Positions 21,846 through 33,742 of a stretch of 64,000 nt of DNA are shown here, piece by piece (position 1 is the first letter of the stretch; each line of letters begins with the position of its first letter). The position numbers and the translations under genes were made by a program. The notes beneath the pieces were generated by a model, which was not told the origin of the DNA, did not search any database, and saw only the letters and a list, made by a program, of their open reading frames with translations. The stretch is from Tenebrio molitor (taxonomy: Eukaryota; Arthropoda; Insecta; Coleoptera; Tenebrionidae), in the NCBI RefSeq assembly GCF_963966145.1, contig NC_091049.1, positions 25,978,001 to 26,042,000 of the forward strand, in the 5' to 3' direction.

Positions 21846-24800
21846 ATGGACGCGAGTCAACCTCACGCCAGATCCGGCGAACTCAGTTTCGAGTACAGCC
21901 GATGGCTCTCTTCCGCCCCTCCGGGCGAAGAAGTGGTCATTTCCGGCATGTCCGGTCGCCTTCCGGATTCCAGAAACATCCACGAATTTCGCGACAACCT
22001 CTTCAGTAAAACAGACATGGTGAACGATGACGACCGACGCTGGAAATTGGACCATCCGGAGGTTCCGCAAAGGAGTGCTAAAATGCGCAATATCAACCAC
22101 TTAGATGTCGGATACTTCGGGGTGCACCACCGCCAGGCAAACATGATGGACCCCATGATGCGGATTTTATTGGAGACGGCGGTGGAGGCGATCATTGACG
22201 CCGGAATGAATCCCTCGGAGGTGGAAGGTTCGAGGACCGGAGTCTTCGTGGGTGCGTGTTGGTCGGACATGGAGAACAGCATCCTGACGAGTGTTACAGA
22301 ACCGCAGAAATTTGGAATGACAGGGTAGATCTCGACGGCGGTACTGCCGGTACTGAATTGGTGTGTTTTAGGTACTTGAGGTCTCTGAACGCGCACAGGA
22401 TCAGTTACTTTTTGAAACTGAAAGGTCCGGCGTGCAACGTGGACACAGCATGTAGTAGTTCTCTGAACGCTTTGGATGTGGCGTTCAGAGCTATCAGGAG
22501 TGGACAATGCGACAACGCTATAGTCAGCGGCAGTAGTGTCCTCCTACATCCAGGCGGCACTCTTCAGTTCTTCCGGTATTGTCACCTGCACACGTTAATA
22601 AACGCTTTCTCATGTTGGATTTTTTTTTCAGATTGGGAGTACTGAGCAAGGACGGCGTCTGTCGTGTGTTCGACCAAGACGCTAGCGGTTATAGCAGGGG
22701 TGAGGCCATTGCGAGTATCTTTCTCCAAAAAGCAAAGAACGCGCGCCGGATCTACGCCCAAATCATTAACACCAAAGCCAATTCTGATGGCTTCAAAGAA
22801 CAAGGCATCACTTTCCCTTCTTCTCTAGCGCAGAAGCAACTCATTACGGAAATCTACGACGAGAGCGAGATCCACCCTTCCGAACTCAGCTTCTTGGAGG
22901 CCCACGGGACGGGTACCCAGGTCGGAGACCCCCAAGAAGTCGAAGCGATCGATGACGCCTTGGCCAGAAAACGCGACAAACCTCTCTTGGTAGGATCTGT
23001 AAAATCGAGTATCGGTCACTCAGAACCAGCTTCTGGGGTTTGTTCCATCATCAAAGTGTTGATAGCGATGGAAACTGGATTTATTGCTCCTAATATCAAC
23101 CTGAAACAGATCAAGGAGGGCTTGGAGGGGTTCGAGCAAGGGAGAATGAAAGTGGTACTCGATTTAACAGAGTTAGAAGGCGACGAGGCTCTCCTGGGAG
23201 TGAACAATTTTGGTTTCGGGGGTAATAACTGTCACACGATCCTCAAAAGATTCAAAAAGAAGAAAGTCGACAGAGGAGTCCCCAAGGATGACGTTCCCAG
23301 ATTGGTCTGCGTTAGTGGGCGCACCGAAGAAGCAGTTCTGTCTCTGCTGAACGATGTCAATAGTAGAAAACTTGACGCCGAACACGTGGGTCTATTCCAT
23401 CAAATTTACAAAAAAAAATTTGCCAATCATATTTATCGAGGCTTCACAATAGCTTCGAAGAACGGTCCTCTCAGGACCTCCTCGAAATTCTTTTCACTTC
23501 AACACAAACCTCTATACTTCTATTTCGGTCAAATCGAACGCTCCTTCAAGCTTCTAGGTTCCTGTCTTATGCATTTTCCAATTTTCAAGAATACAATCTC
23601 CAGGTAAGTCTGTCATCTTTCTTCGAAGATTCAGTCTAGTCTACGTTATTTGAAGAATCGATAATATCTTGGCAACCAAAAACGTCAACATCTTGGACAC
23701 AATTTTGAAGGATCAAATCCAAGAAAACAACATCCTCGGTGCCATTGTCGTGCAAGCCGGGCTCGTGGATGTCTTGAAATCTTTAGAACTGATCCCAACC
23801 GCAGTGTATGGCGACTCTTGGGGCAAGATAGTCAGCAATTACTACTACGACCTCATCACCATAGAAGAAACGGCATTGACAGCCTACAAGATCAGTCAAG
23901 ATCCCTCGAACGTCCATTTCGACGGCATCGCCAAATTCAATGGTTTGCTTAAATCAATTCCCAAAAGACAAGACCGATACTTTAGTAAAACCCCGAATTT
24001 GCCAAATCTAGAATTGCATGGCCACTCTTTGAGTCATGAGACGTTGCTCAAAATGCCGAAAAATTCGTTGGTGTTAAATGTTTCCGACCAAAAATTAGAC
24101 AACAAAGACGTCTTACTTTTGGAAGGCAACCTCGTCAACTTTTTGGAGGTTTTGGGAAGGTACCTGCATACATCCAGATTGTGAGTTTGTTTTCACTTAA
24201 AATCTTGTAGATTGTACGAATGCGGTTACAATCCTCAACTGCACAAATTGTACCCCGAAATCGTGTACCCCGTGAGTCGAGGCACTCCCATGATCTCACC
24301 CATGGTCAAGTGGGATCACGACAAGAACTGGTTCGCTTACAAGTTTACTGAGTTTATTGCGTCAGACGCCGAACAGAGGGATTACCGTGTTTCGAACAAT
24401 TACGAAGAGTTCAAGCACATAGCGGGGCATGTGATTGATGGTTTGTTAGACTATACAAATGGAACAATTTACTGATGAAACGTTTTAGGTCGCAATTTGT
24501 TACCTGCCACGGAATATTTGAACCTAGTATGGCAAACATTAGCTCAAAGTCGGAGATCGTTGGTGAACGATTTGCCAGTGATTTTCGAAAACTGCAAATT
24601 TATCCGCGCAGTAACGATGCCGAAAAATGTTCCTGTTAAACTCATCATCACTATCCAGAGAGGCACTGGTAATTTTGAAGTTATGGACAAAGACGCAGTT
24701 GTTGTGACTGGTCGAATTACACCCTGTTTTAATATGAGTCAAGAACAAATTAATTCAGAATCACATGTTCTCAACACTGAAGATCCAACATTAATCTTGG

Positions 24801-27800
24801 AGCAAGACGAGATCTACAAAGAACTCCACCTTCGGGGATACAACTACAGGCAAGACCGACCATGTCTTGTAGATTCTTTCATAAATTGTTATCAGTGGCA
24901 TGTTTAAGGGTATTGCGAAATGCGACATAAGTGCCTCCACCGGTCTAGTCAAGTGGGAGGACAATTGGACCACCTTCATGGATAAGATGCTTCAAATGAA
25001 GATTCTTCAAGTTGACAGCAAATTGCTCTACGTTCCTGTGGGAATAAAAAAGTTAACAATAGATCCATTGAAACATCATCAAATAGTCGAAAGTTTCAAA
25101 GACAACGAATCGCTTATTCCTGTGCACGTCTGCAAGGAGAGCAACATCATAAAGTATGATCTGGTGCCCACCCTGACATTTTTGAATTATTTTTACGCAG
25201 ATCTGGCGGAATTGAAATTCGTGGGCTTACAGCGAGGTCTATTTCAAAGAAAAAACCTCGTTTGGAGCCAGTTTTGGAGAAATATGAGTTCGTCCCGAAT
25301 CAGGAGTGGCTCGAATTGACCCAGCTGATAAGAGTCAACATTCAAATCATCCTCGAGAATAGTCTAGAAACTCAATTCAAAGCGATGGAACTTCTGGAAG
25401 GTTCTGATGAACTTCTTTTGCCTCTGGTTTGCAAAGTTCTAGACGACATCCCTGTCGTCAATCCCGATCTAATAATCTCCACCAAAATTGACTTGGACCC
25501 GATTCCTGGTGTCAAAATCGAACAATTCGTTCTAACTCCTGAGAGCAACTTGCTTTTGATCATCGCCACTAAACTTCTACAAAACCCCACTTCATTAAAA
25601 CAGGTACTGAACGCTCTTCACCCTAAAGGTTTTGTCTTGACTAGAGAAGAAGTCGAATTTGAGATCTCTGATTTGGGCAATATCGAAGTTGTCACCGAGT
25701 ACAAAACGGCCAAAGAGAAATTGATTCTTTTTAAGAAGTCTGAAGAAAAAATTGACACGAAATTTGTCGAGGTTTTATCGAACAACTCCGAGTGGTTGTC
25801 TCAGTTGCAAAACTTTGTAAAATCTGAAGCGAATGTCGTCGTTTACGGTCAAAATCGCGAACCTGATGGTTTAATGGGATTGGTTAACTGTCTCAGGAGG
25901 GAGCCGGAGGGACACAAGGTCAAGTGTTTCTTCATGATGGACGAGGCGCCAGATTTCGACCCTCAAGTACCTTTCTATGGAGATCAATTGAGGAAAAATC
26001 TTGCCATAAACATTTACAAATCGGGGAAGTGGGGGACTTACAGACACTTGCTGTTGGAAGAGCTGCAAGAAGTGGAATGTGAGCATTGTTTCGGAGACGT
26101 TTCAGCAAAGGGAGACTTGTCGAGCATGAGATGGTTGGAAGGGCAGCCCATTGACGACTCCCGACTCCCCGAAACTCAAGTCCTCATCTATGTCAGTGCA
26201 GTTTATTTTATTTGGCGATGATGACTTCGCATTCCCTTGCAGAATTGCTACTCCGCTATCAACTTCAGGGATATTATGCTGGCCTCGGGCCGCATCAGCG
26301 CCGAAGCTATCACTAGCGACCGCATCGAACAAGAGTGTCTGATTGGTATCGAGTTCGCCGGATTAGATCCGAAGTAACTTTCCAAGCAGATATCGCAAGT
26401 TCCTACAATTTTTTTTATTAAAGGGGACGCCGAGTCATGGGAGTTGTTAACAGTCGTGCGCTAGCAACTTATGTCAGAGGTGATTCTCAGTTCTTGTGGG
26501 AGGTACCCGAGTCGTGGAGCTTGGAAGACGCAGTCACCATCCCCGCTGTTTACTCCACAGTGATATATGCTTTGCTTTTGGTGACACTTTCAAACTAAGA
26601 ATATGCCTTTTAACCCACTTGCCTCACAGGCCGTAGACCTCAAACCCAACAGTACCGTCTTAATCCACTCCGGTACCGGCGGAATCGGTCTCGCGGCTTT
26701 GAACGTCTGTCTCCACCACCAGTTCGAAATCTACGTCACCGTCGGGACTCAAGACAAGCGAGACTATCTTCGAAAGAACTACCCCCAGATTCCTGAAAGT
26801 CACATCGGCAACTCTCGCGATACCTCTTTCGAGGAAATGATTAAAACCGGTACGAACGATCGCGGTGTTGACGCCGTGTTGAATTCTTTGAGCGAAGATA
26901 AGCTCAGAGCATCGGTGAGATGCTTGGCGCGCGGCGGACGCTTCTTAGAAATTGGAAAGTTCGACCTTGCGAACGACTCGAGTCTCAGTCTTCTCTTGCT
27001 GGAACGAGGAGCGAGCTACCATGGAATCATGTTGGACCGGATCTTCAAAAACTCGCAGGAATTAAAAGTGAAACTTGTCGACGCTTTATACAAAGGTATT
27101 CACGATGGGTACGTTAAGCCCTTACCGAGGGTCGTGTTCACCAGAGACGAACTGTTGCCGGCGTTCAAATACATGACCACTGGGAAGCACATAGGGAAGG
27201 TGTTGGTGAAAGTGAGGGACGAAGGAGATGTGAGAGGTGTTGGACCCAAAAGATTATTTCCAGCGCTTCCGAGGTGAGTACTGTGATAAAAGGGGTTCAA
27301 AGACATTTCCTTCAGCTTAACCTGAAGTACTAATTAGTGTAATTTCATAGATTCAACTGCGCCTTGTCCAAGTCTTACGTCATCATTGGGGGGTTGGGAG
27401 GAGTCGGTTTGGAATTGGCCGATTGGCTGATCTTGAGAGAAGCCCGAAAACTGGTACTTGTCTCCAGATCGGGAGTAAAAACAGGGTATCAAGCCCAAAA
27501 GATAAGGTAAGTTTATGATTTTGAGAATCTTCATCTAACTTTCTCCAGACTTTGGAGGTCTTACGGCGTTGAGGTTGAAATTTCGACACGAGACGTCACA
27601 ACCAAGCAAGGCTGTCTTGAGTTGATCCGGGAAGCTACCGAACTGGGTTCCATTGACGCCATCTTCAATCTAGCTGTTATTCTTAAAGATGCGCTCTTGG
27701 AGGACCAAACCGAAGATTCTTTCCGCCTGTCTTTGGCTCCCAAAGCTCGAACCACCACCTATCTGGATCAAATAACTCGCGAGATCTGTCCACATTTGAG

Positions 27801-29480
27801 GTCAGTACTGAGAACTGAGCTTCCCAGGTGGTTATTATTTGCTTTAGATATTTCGTCATCTTCTCTTCGGTTTCTTGCGGTCGTGGCAACGCCGGTCAGA
27901 CAAACTACGGCATGGCCAACTCGATCATGGAGAGGATCTGTGAGAGAAGAAAACGCGACGGATTTCCAGCTTTGGCGATCCAGTGGGGCGCCATCGGAGA
28001 CGTTCGTTTGGCCCAATTAAACGTGAGCAGTTTTGACTGTTGTTGTTCAAGGTGGGACTTGTTGCCAAGATGCAGAAGGAGAACAAGCAACTGGTGATCG
28101 GTGGTACTCTCCAACAGAAGATCTCGAATTGTCTGGAAGTGTTGGATAGGTTCCTGAAGCAAGACAATCCGATTGTTGCCAGCATGTTGGTCGCAGAGAA
28201 GCGCAACAAGGGTCACGGTGCGACTAGCGCCGTGGAAGCTGTTGCCAACGTCTTGGGCATCAAGGACATCAAGACCGTGAGTCAACATGCGACGCTGGCT
28301 GAGATGGGGATGGACTCGATGATGGGCACTGAGATAATCCAACTTTTGGAAAATGAGTTTGAGATTTACGTCACCACAAAAGACGTCAGGAGCTTGAGTT
28401 TTGCAAAGTAACAGCTTCACACTTGTGGTACTCTCGATGATTATACCGTCATTTCAGGTTGACGGAAATCGAGTCAGAGAAGAAGAAAGTTGACGAAGAG
28501 AAGAGTCTGAACAAAACGCAACAAGGCACCAACTTGCTAATCCAGTTCATACCGGACAAACAAGCCGATCGTAGACCGATTGTGAGACTCTCCTGTGAAG
28601 GGCAAGGCAATGAGGGGCAAACGGTTTTAGTCTTTCCCGGAATTGAAGGAGTCTTTACACTTCTTGACGGCCTCGTAAAAAGTCTTCATGCTCGAGTTTT
28701 GGGAGTGCAGTATAGCTATCAGGAGCCCGAAATTTCAATAGAAGAAATTGCAAAAACGAGTCTTCCAGTTAGTTGGCGTATTTTATTTGACAATTATGAA
28801 CATTCATTTTTTAGCACATCGAGGAAAATATATCCAAAAATGAAGCGTTAACTTTAATCGGCTACTCTTTCGGAGTTTCAATCTCTCTAGAAGTTCTTAG
28901 TTTGTTAGAGAATAAAGGTTACAGTGGCAAAGTGGTTGCAATCGATGGTTCACCGACATATCTGCGGTCGAGTATGTTAAATTTTGTTCCGGGCGAAACC
29001 GAAGCTGAGTTCCAAACCAATCTCGTGTACAAAATTTTGGCGGTGTTAATACCGGTGGATTTGCTGGCCCCGTACAGGGTATTATTGACCTACACTTAGT
29101 TTCTGGTCTACATGGTGTTGTTTCAGGAAAAGTTTTTGATGTGTTCAGACTTGGACGAGAGGTGCGATCTAGCCTTGACGTTAATACCTTCGGAGGTTGT
29201 CAATCGACAAAAACTGGATAAACAAGCTATGGTCGCACTCCATAAGCGGTTCAAAGCCGCCTTAAATTACGAGTTTTGCCACGAAAAATTTCGGTCGAAA
29301 GCTTACTTGTTCAAGGCCAAGTATCCCATAGTTAACGAAGACGAAGATTACCATTTGTCGATGGTTTTCGAGCATTCCGTACAAGTTGCCACGGTCGATG
29401 GCGATCATGTTACCATATTGAAACAATCGGGGCTAATTAAAGACATCAATAAATTAATAGCATGTGTGGATGATATCTAA
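21846..29480 (+). CDS. Fatty acid synthase-like protein, copy 2
   Basis: Closely related paralogue of copy 1 with exactly the same 18 exon lengths and 2258 codons plus stop, which argues for selection on the protein. Exons: 21846-22324, 22372-22575, 22632-23603, 23656-24159, 24211-24440, 24489-24849, 24896-25153, 25201-26191, 26243-26373, 26424-26580, 26630-27273, 27351-27506, 27549-27800, 27848-28001, 28052-28407, 28458-28767, 28815-29078, 29127-29480. Intron 6 uses a GC donor. KS keeps Cys187 (DTACSSS), His319 (EAHGTGT) and His357, but the usual KSN is KSS (KSSIGHSEP). MAT is degenerate as in copy 1 (GDSWG). DH HVIDG, ER GTGGIG, KR GGLGGVG with YGMAN, ACP GMDSMM and TE GYSFG are intact. ATG 21846 is the first in-frame Met after the acceptor-like TTGTCAG. 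It is the best candidate, with copy 1, for a working enzyme. Confidence 0.9.
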
Positions 29481-29565
29481 AGCTTAAGATTTAACTTACG
29501 TCAATTATATTTATACATTATATTTAAATATTAACAATATTATACATATTAACAAAATGATTGAA

Positions 29566-29583
29566 AATAAATATGCAAATAAA
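29566..29583 (+). terminator. Polyadenylation signals of copy 2
   Basis: Two AATAAA hexamers lie about 90-100 nt after the stop (first at 29566-29571). The 3' UTR differs from copies 1 and 4 by a deletion between two AAAATG words, and is almost identical to copy 3. Confidence 0.5.
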
Positions 29584-30761
29584 CATGTGAAAAAAAAGAA
29601 CCTACAAACTGTTTTGTATAAAATAAATAATTGATTTTGTGTATCAAGGCCAAAAAGTGCATGTTTTTCGTCCGAGTTATATAATTTATGGTTACAGGAC
29701 AATTACTGTGATTATCATCTGCGATGTCCGGCGGCGTATTAGACATCAGACATCACTTTGGCTGTTGTATGTTGCTATCGATTATATGAACGTTCATTTT
29801 CTTATTATGCACCAAATAAGCACCAGAAATAAACGATACAACACATTTTCGGGGAAATAAAATACTGTGGTTAAATTTAACTGTCAAATATTCATTTGTG
29901 GTTTACTCGGTTTTGTCGCATTCGTTGTTAATTTACTAAACAGACCAACAGATGGCGCCACGGTGCATGCCCTGAAAATTGCGTCCGAAGAAAAGTTACT
30001 TCTTGTCCGCATGGGTGTACGTAAAATTACCTTTTTAATTAAGGTAGCATTAAGGGTGCTCGTCGAACAAAAAACTTTGTATTTAACTCGTCCGTGTGTA
30101 ATTTGGACTCGTTATGGTACTCGTTTCACTCGCGTTTTAAACTGACCCACTCATGCCGTAAACAGCCCAATTTACACACGAAGTAGTTAAATAAACTACT
30201 ATTAACCTCGATCGTTCTAAAATCGTCAAAAATATGTCAACATTGCAACGATTGAATAGTGGAAGACAGTTGATGAGAGGACTGTTGAAATATGTAATGA
30301 CATGTTTCTGGTATTACGTCAGTTAACTCGTAAGCGCGGTTCGTAGTAACGAAAAGATATTATGAAACTGCACTTGAAAATCGTTACAATTCCAGATGTT
30401 TTGTGATGACTTTGTTCACAATGGATGATCCAATTTTTGTGGTGGTTGAGGCTCACAATGGATGACCAATTAAATATGTTAAATTTGAACTTGTTTATTT
30501 AACTCAACACTTACTTCACTACTTAAATTACACAATTGTCAGCGAGAATTTACGAAGTCTTACTAATAATCTTCGCAAGAATTACAGACAAGAATCAATA
30601 ATTTTTGAATGTTGAATACCTAATGCAATTTGGAAAATGTAGTTTTCGGACAACAATGGGGAGTGAAAGTTCAAGGTTCATTGCTAATTTCCAAAATGTG
30701 AGCTCTAATGAAGGAAAAAATTACGTTTGAAATTTTTTTATGAATATCCTTTATTGCATAT
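29584..30761. other. 3' flank of copy 2
   Basis: The only open frame is a 92-codon one (29867-30145) that is also present downstream of copy 3 but broken downstream of copies 1 and 4. It has no recognisable domain, and its second half lies in a foldback repeat, so I do not call it a gene. The remainder matches the other units. Confidence 0.45.
30076..30192. repeat. Foldback repeat in the 3' flank
   Basis: 30076-30116 (TTTAACTCGTCCGTGTGTAA and onward) pairs with 30153-30192 as an inverted repeat with several mismatches. Related sequence occurs in the flanks of copy 1 (about 16620-16700), copy 3 (44535-44630, right arm mostly lost) and copy 4 (59660-59790). Confidence 0.55.
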
Positions 30762-31357
30762 TTATAGAGTTTCTAAGTGTCTTTTTTTCAATTTTTTTTC
30801 CATTCTTGAATGATTCACTTGTTTTCGATTCAAACGTTCCAAAGTTGTACTAATAACTGCTTCTTCCGTGCGTCCGCTGACATAAACTAGTCTTGGAGCA
30901 TCATCCATCACTTCTCTCTCTTCCGATTTCTTGCTGACAAAACGTTCCAGTATCAAATGACCGTCACTCCCTTCAAATTCGAAATTATTAATCTCAATAA
31001 CCATATCGTGTACTTCGAGAAACGTGTTCTTCCTCATCGGTATAAGTCTCCCTTTCTCTATCCCTACCATTCTTTTTTTGGCTTTCTTGAATTGAAGGTT
31101 TGGAGTGAGAACATCCGATTCTATTGCGAATACAGCCTTCATGATTGAACATATGCCAGAAGTAGATTCGGTGTGCCCCAGATTAGATTTAACAGAGCTA
31201 ATGAGTGAAGGTTCTTGACGAAGCTTCTCGAGAACTTCGTCGATGACTTCGACTTGTTGTAAGTCAGAGTTGCGATTTCAGCACAACTTCGTCTTCTATC
31301 GCCATATCTAACCATCATCAGGATTTCTGTACGCTCTTTTTCATTTAAATGCAACAT
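30762..31357 (-). pseudogene. Antisense relic: transposase-like HTH joined to a KS fragment (unit 2)
   Basis: The best preserved of three. Minus strand from 31357: LNEKERTEILMMVRYGDRRR, an HTH typical of DUF4817-like/IS630-type insect transposases. From about 31270 comes VEVIDEVLEKLRQEP, then SVKSNLGHTESTSGICSIMK, then the KS C-terminal end and PRLVYVSGRTEEAV, the start of the KS-MAT linker. It ends in a Lys/His-rich tail at 30762. The KS part equals roughly residues 330-460 of the FAS-like proteins but is much more diverged than the four genes are from each other. It lacks the nucleophile Cys and has no full domain. Confidence 0.75.
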
Positions 31358-33069
31358 TTAAAAATAATTATTTTACACAAGTTTAGGTAATTTTTGTTTA
31401 ATATGCAAAGATATTTGGCTGTATCCATAATTTTTCGCCACTCTGTATACACAGCCTGCCTCAGAACTGCCTCCCCATAGAAAATATGCATGTGTCGACA
31501 GCAAAAGAGACCGAGTTATAAAGTTTTCTGGGACATCTTTATACGTAGGTCACATAACTTTAAATAATGACAAATAAAATTCTCGCAATGCCGCTGTCCA
31601 ATTAATTAGGAAAGCAACGCAACCATTACTATTAGACTGAATTTTAATTTAATAACTCCCGAAATGAAGTTGCACTTGGCAAGTTGCCTAACTAGAGGTT
31701 GCCGCTTTTGCAACCTTGCTTTCATGACAAAAGTTGTCAACCATCTAAACACTGTGGTGCGAATTACAAATTTGAATGATTTAATTTAACTCACTTGCGT
31801 TTGCGACACAGGTACGGATTCGTGAGAGTGTTAAATGCGTCGCGATGTGTATGCAATCTAATTAATGAGTTACATGGGATCACACCTCTTTGTAACAGAA
31901 GGTGACACAAGGAAAAATAAATTTAATAAAATAAGTAATTCTATAATTGAGAATTACTATGTATTAATGGGGTGTACCACAGGGTAGTCTAGGGCTTGCG
32001 GCGTTAACATCATAAGCACCTCTTGGTGAAGTCTCACGAACATGGTGCAAATGTACTCTTGCACTAATTCATTAGAGCTTAAGCCTTCCTCAGTGTGAGC
32101 TTAAAATGAGAAAATGTTTTCTCAGCAGAAATCACGGCTTCATTTTCGTTAATTAGGACAATGCTGTGTATTATGAATTTATGACACAACAACACTTAAT
32201 TTTGTTGCACGCAAACAGGAAACAAGGGTCAGACATGAATAAAATGCGATCATAACCTCTTATTATAACTTGTAATTTGTACTCACGCATATACAGAATC
32301 GCTAACGACTATGGATATAGCTAAATATTTTTAGAACGCTCGTTGAAATTTAACGCACAGTTATAATCTGAGATTGTTTTCAATTTTCTGTCATTTATTT
32401 TGAAGATACAAAGCTAACTTGATTTTTTTTAAATGGCACGGGGTCAAATTTAATATCTTTAAAATGAGTATTTTTTGTGAATTCAGTGATTATCGAATTG
32501 ATAAAGTTTGAAAAAATATAAAATTCAATTAACGTTGGAAATATTGTCTTTAGCTATCCTTAATTCTTTGCCGCCTGTACTTTGACCAAAAAATAAATAA
32601 AGGTTAATAATAAGTGGAAAAATAAGACATTTAACTGAAACAGAATACATGTATTTTAATAAAAATCATAAAAAGTTTAAACGCGAATTACATAATTTTT
32701 ATGCTAAAAATATTTTCAAAATGGTGGCGATGTGGGCATGTGCTGTATCACTGAATTCACAAAAAATACTCTTCAAAAGTATTAAATTTGACTCCCCGTG
32801 CCATTAAAAAAAAAAATCAAGTCAGCCTTGTTTCTTCAAAATAAATGATGTTAGAAAATTGAAAAAAATCTCAGATATTTCTAACCGTGTGCCAAATATC
32901 AACGAGCTCTGTTAAATCGTTCTGAAAATATTTAGTTGTATCCATACTTTTTAGCGACCCTGTATATTTTTGACAATAACAACATCTAAAATGGACATGG
33001 CACGTGAATAATTCTTAAGATTAGCAAGTTTTGAATTTATTGTTTGGATAACTACAGAAAATTGCATAA
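31358..33069. other. Intergenic part of the repeated unit
   Basis: No gene is seen. 31440-31560 is the transposon-end segment also found at 18110-18250. 31860-33060 matches 20020-21080 and 46740-47200 plus 49873-50550. The uninterrupted stretch near 32405-32430 is the empty-site counterpart of the LINE insertion at 47211-49856. Confidence 0.5.
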
Positions 33070-33490
33070 TACTATTTATGTATTAAAGAACGAGTTTTAT
33101 AAGGGTTGATTTGGCGCACGAGTCCCAAGTGTAGAAAACGAGCCGTAGGGAAGTTTTGTATGGAACGGGTGCGCCAATGCCCTTATAAAACGAGTTTTTT
33201 ATGTTATTTTTTTAGAATTTGCACCCTTGTTTTAGTTTAAAAAAACATTAAATTTCCAAATTCTAGAGAATTTTGTATTAATTGGTAATTCAAGGTAACG
33301 GATGCAACTACATCTGCAACAGATGTTAAAAAGTAGAGTTTGAACATTAATATTGGAAGTTTTTTGGTGTAAATGACAATAATACACTGAAATAATGATA
33401 AAAATTTTCTTAGAGATCTATTAAACTACGAGTGCTTTAATAGGTAGCCATAAACGACTCCAAATTGAATACAATAATAGACGCAGATTC
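33070..33490. mobile_element. Unit-3-specific insertion with a hairpin-like inverted repeat
   Basis: It is absent from the matching positions near 21080 and 50555. Its left part has inverted arms (AACGAGTTTTATAAGGG and TTGGCGCAC at 33089-33118, mirrored at about 33168-33197). The remaining 290 bp are AT-rich and non-coding. Confidence 0.5.
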
Positions 33491-33742
33491 TAAAAATATG
33501 TATGACGACTCAAAAAGTGCAGACAACCTTGTTTATTTGATTTCTTAAATTTATGCCCCCTCTTTCACTCACTTTGTCATATAAATTAAGCAAAAAAGCA
33601 GAATTCGAGGAGTTTAGTTTTGTTTTACTCAGGGTAAGTGGCCAATCCATTCTTTGAATTATTTGTTGTTTTTAACATTTAATGACGACTACCTTAATAA
33701 TTCTGTATCTACTTCTGTTTGTCTAATAATAGTATTTTTATA

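Noticed and set aside
29867..30145. Open frame of 92 codons after copy 2 (and 44324-44605 after copy 3)
   Set aside because: It is disrupted in the equivalent flanks of copies 1 and 4, lies partly in a foldback repeat and has no recognisable domain.
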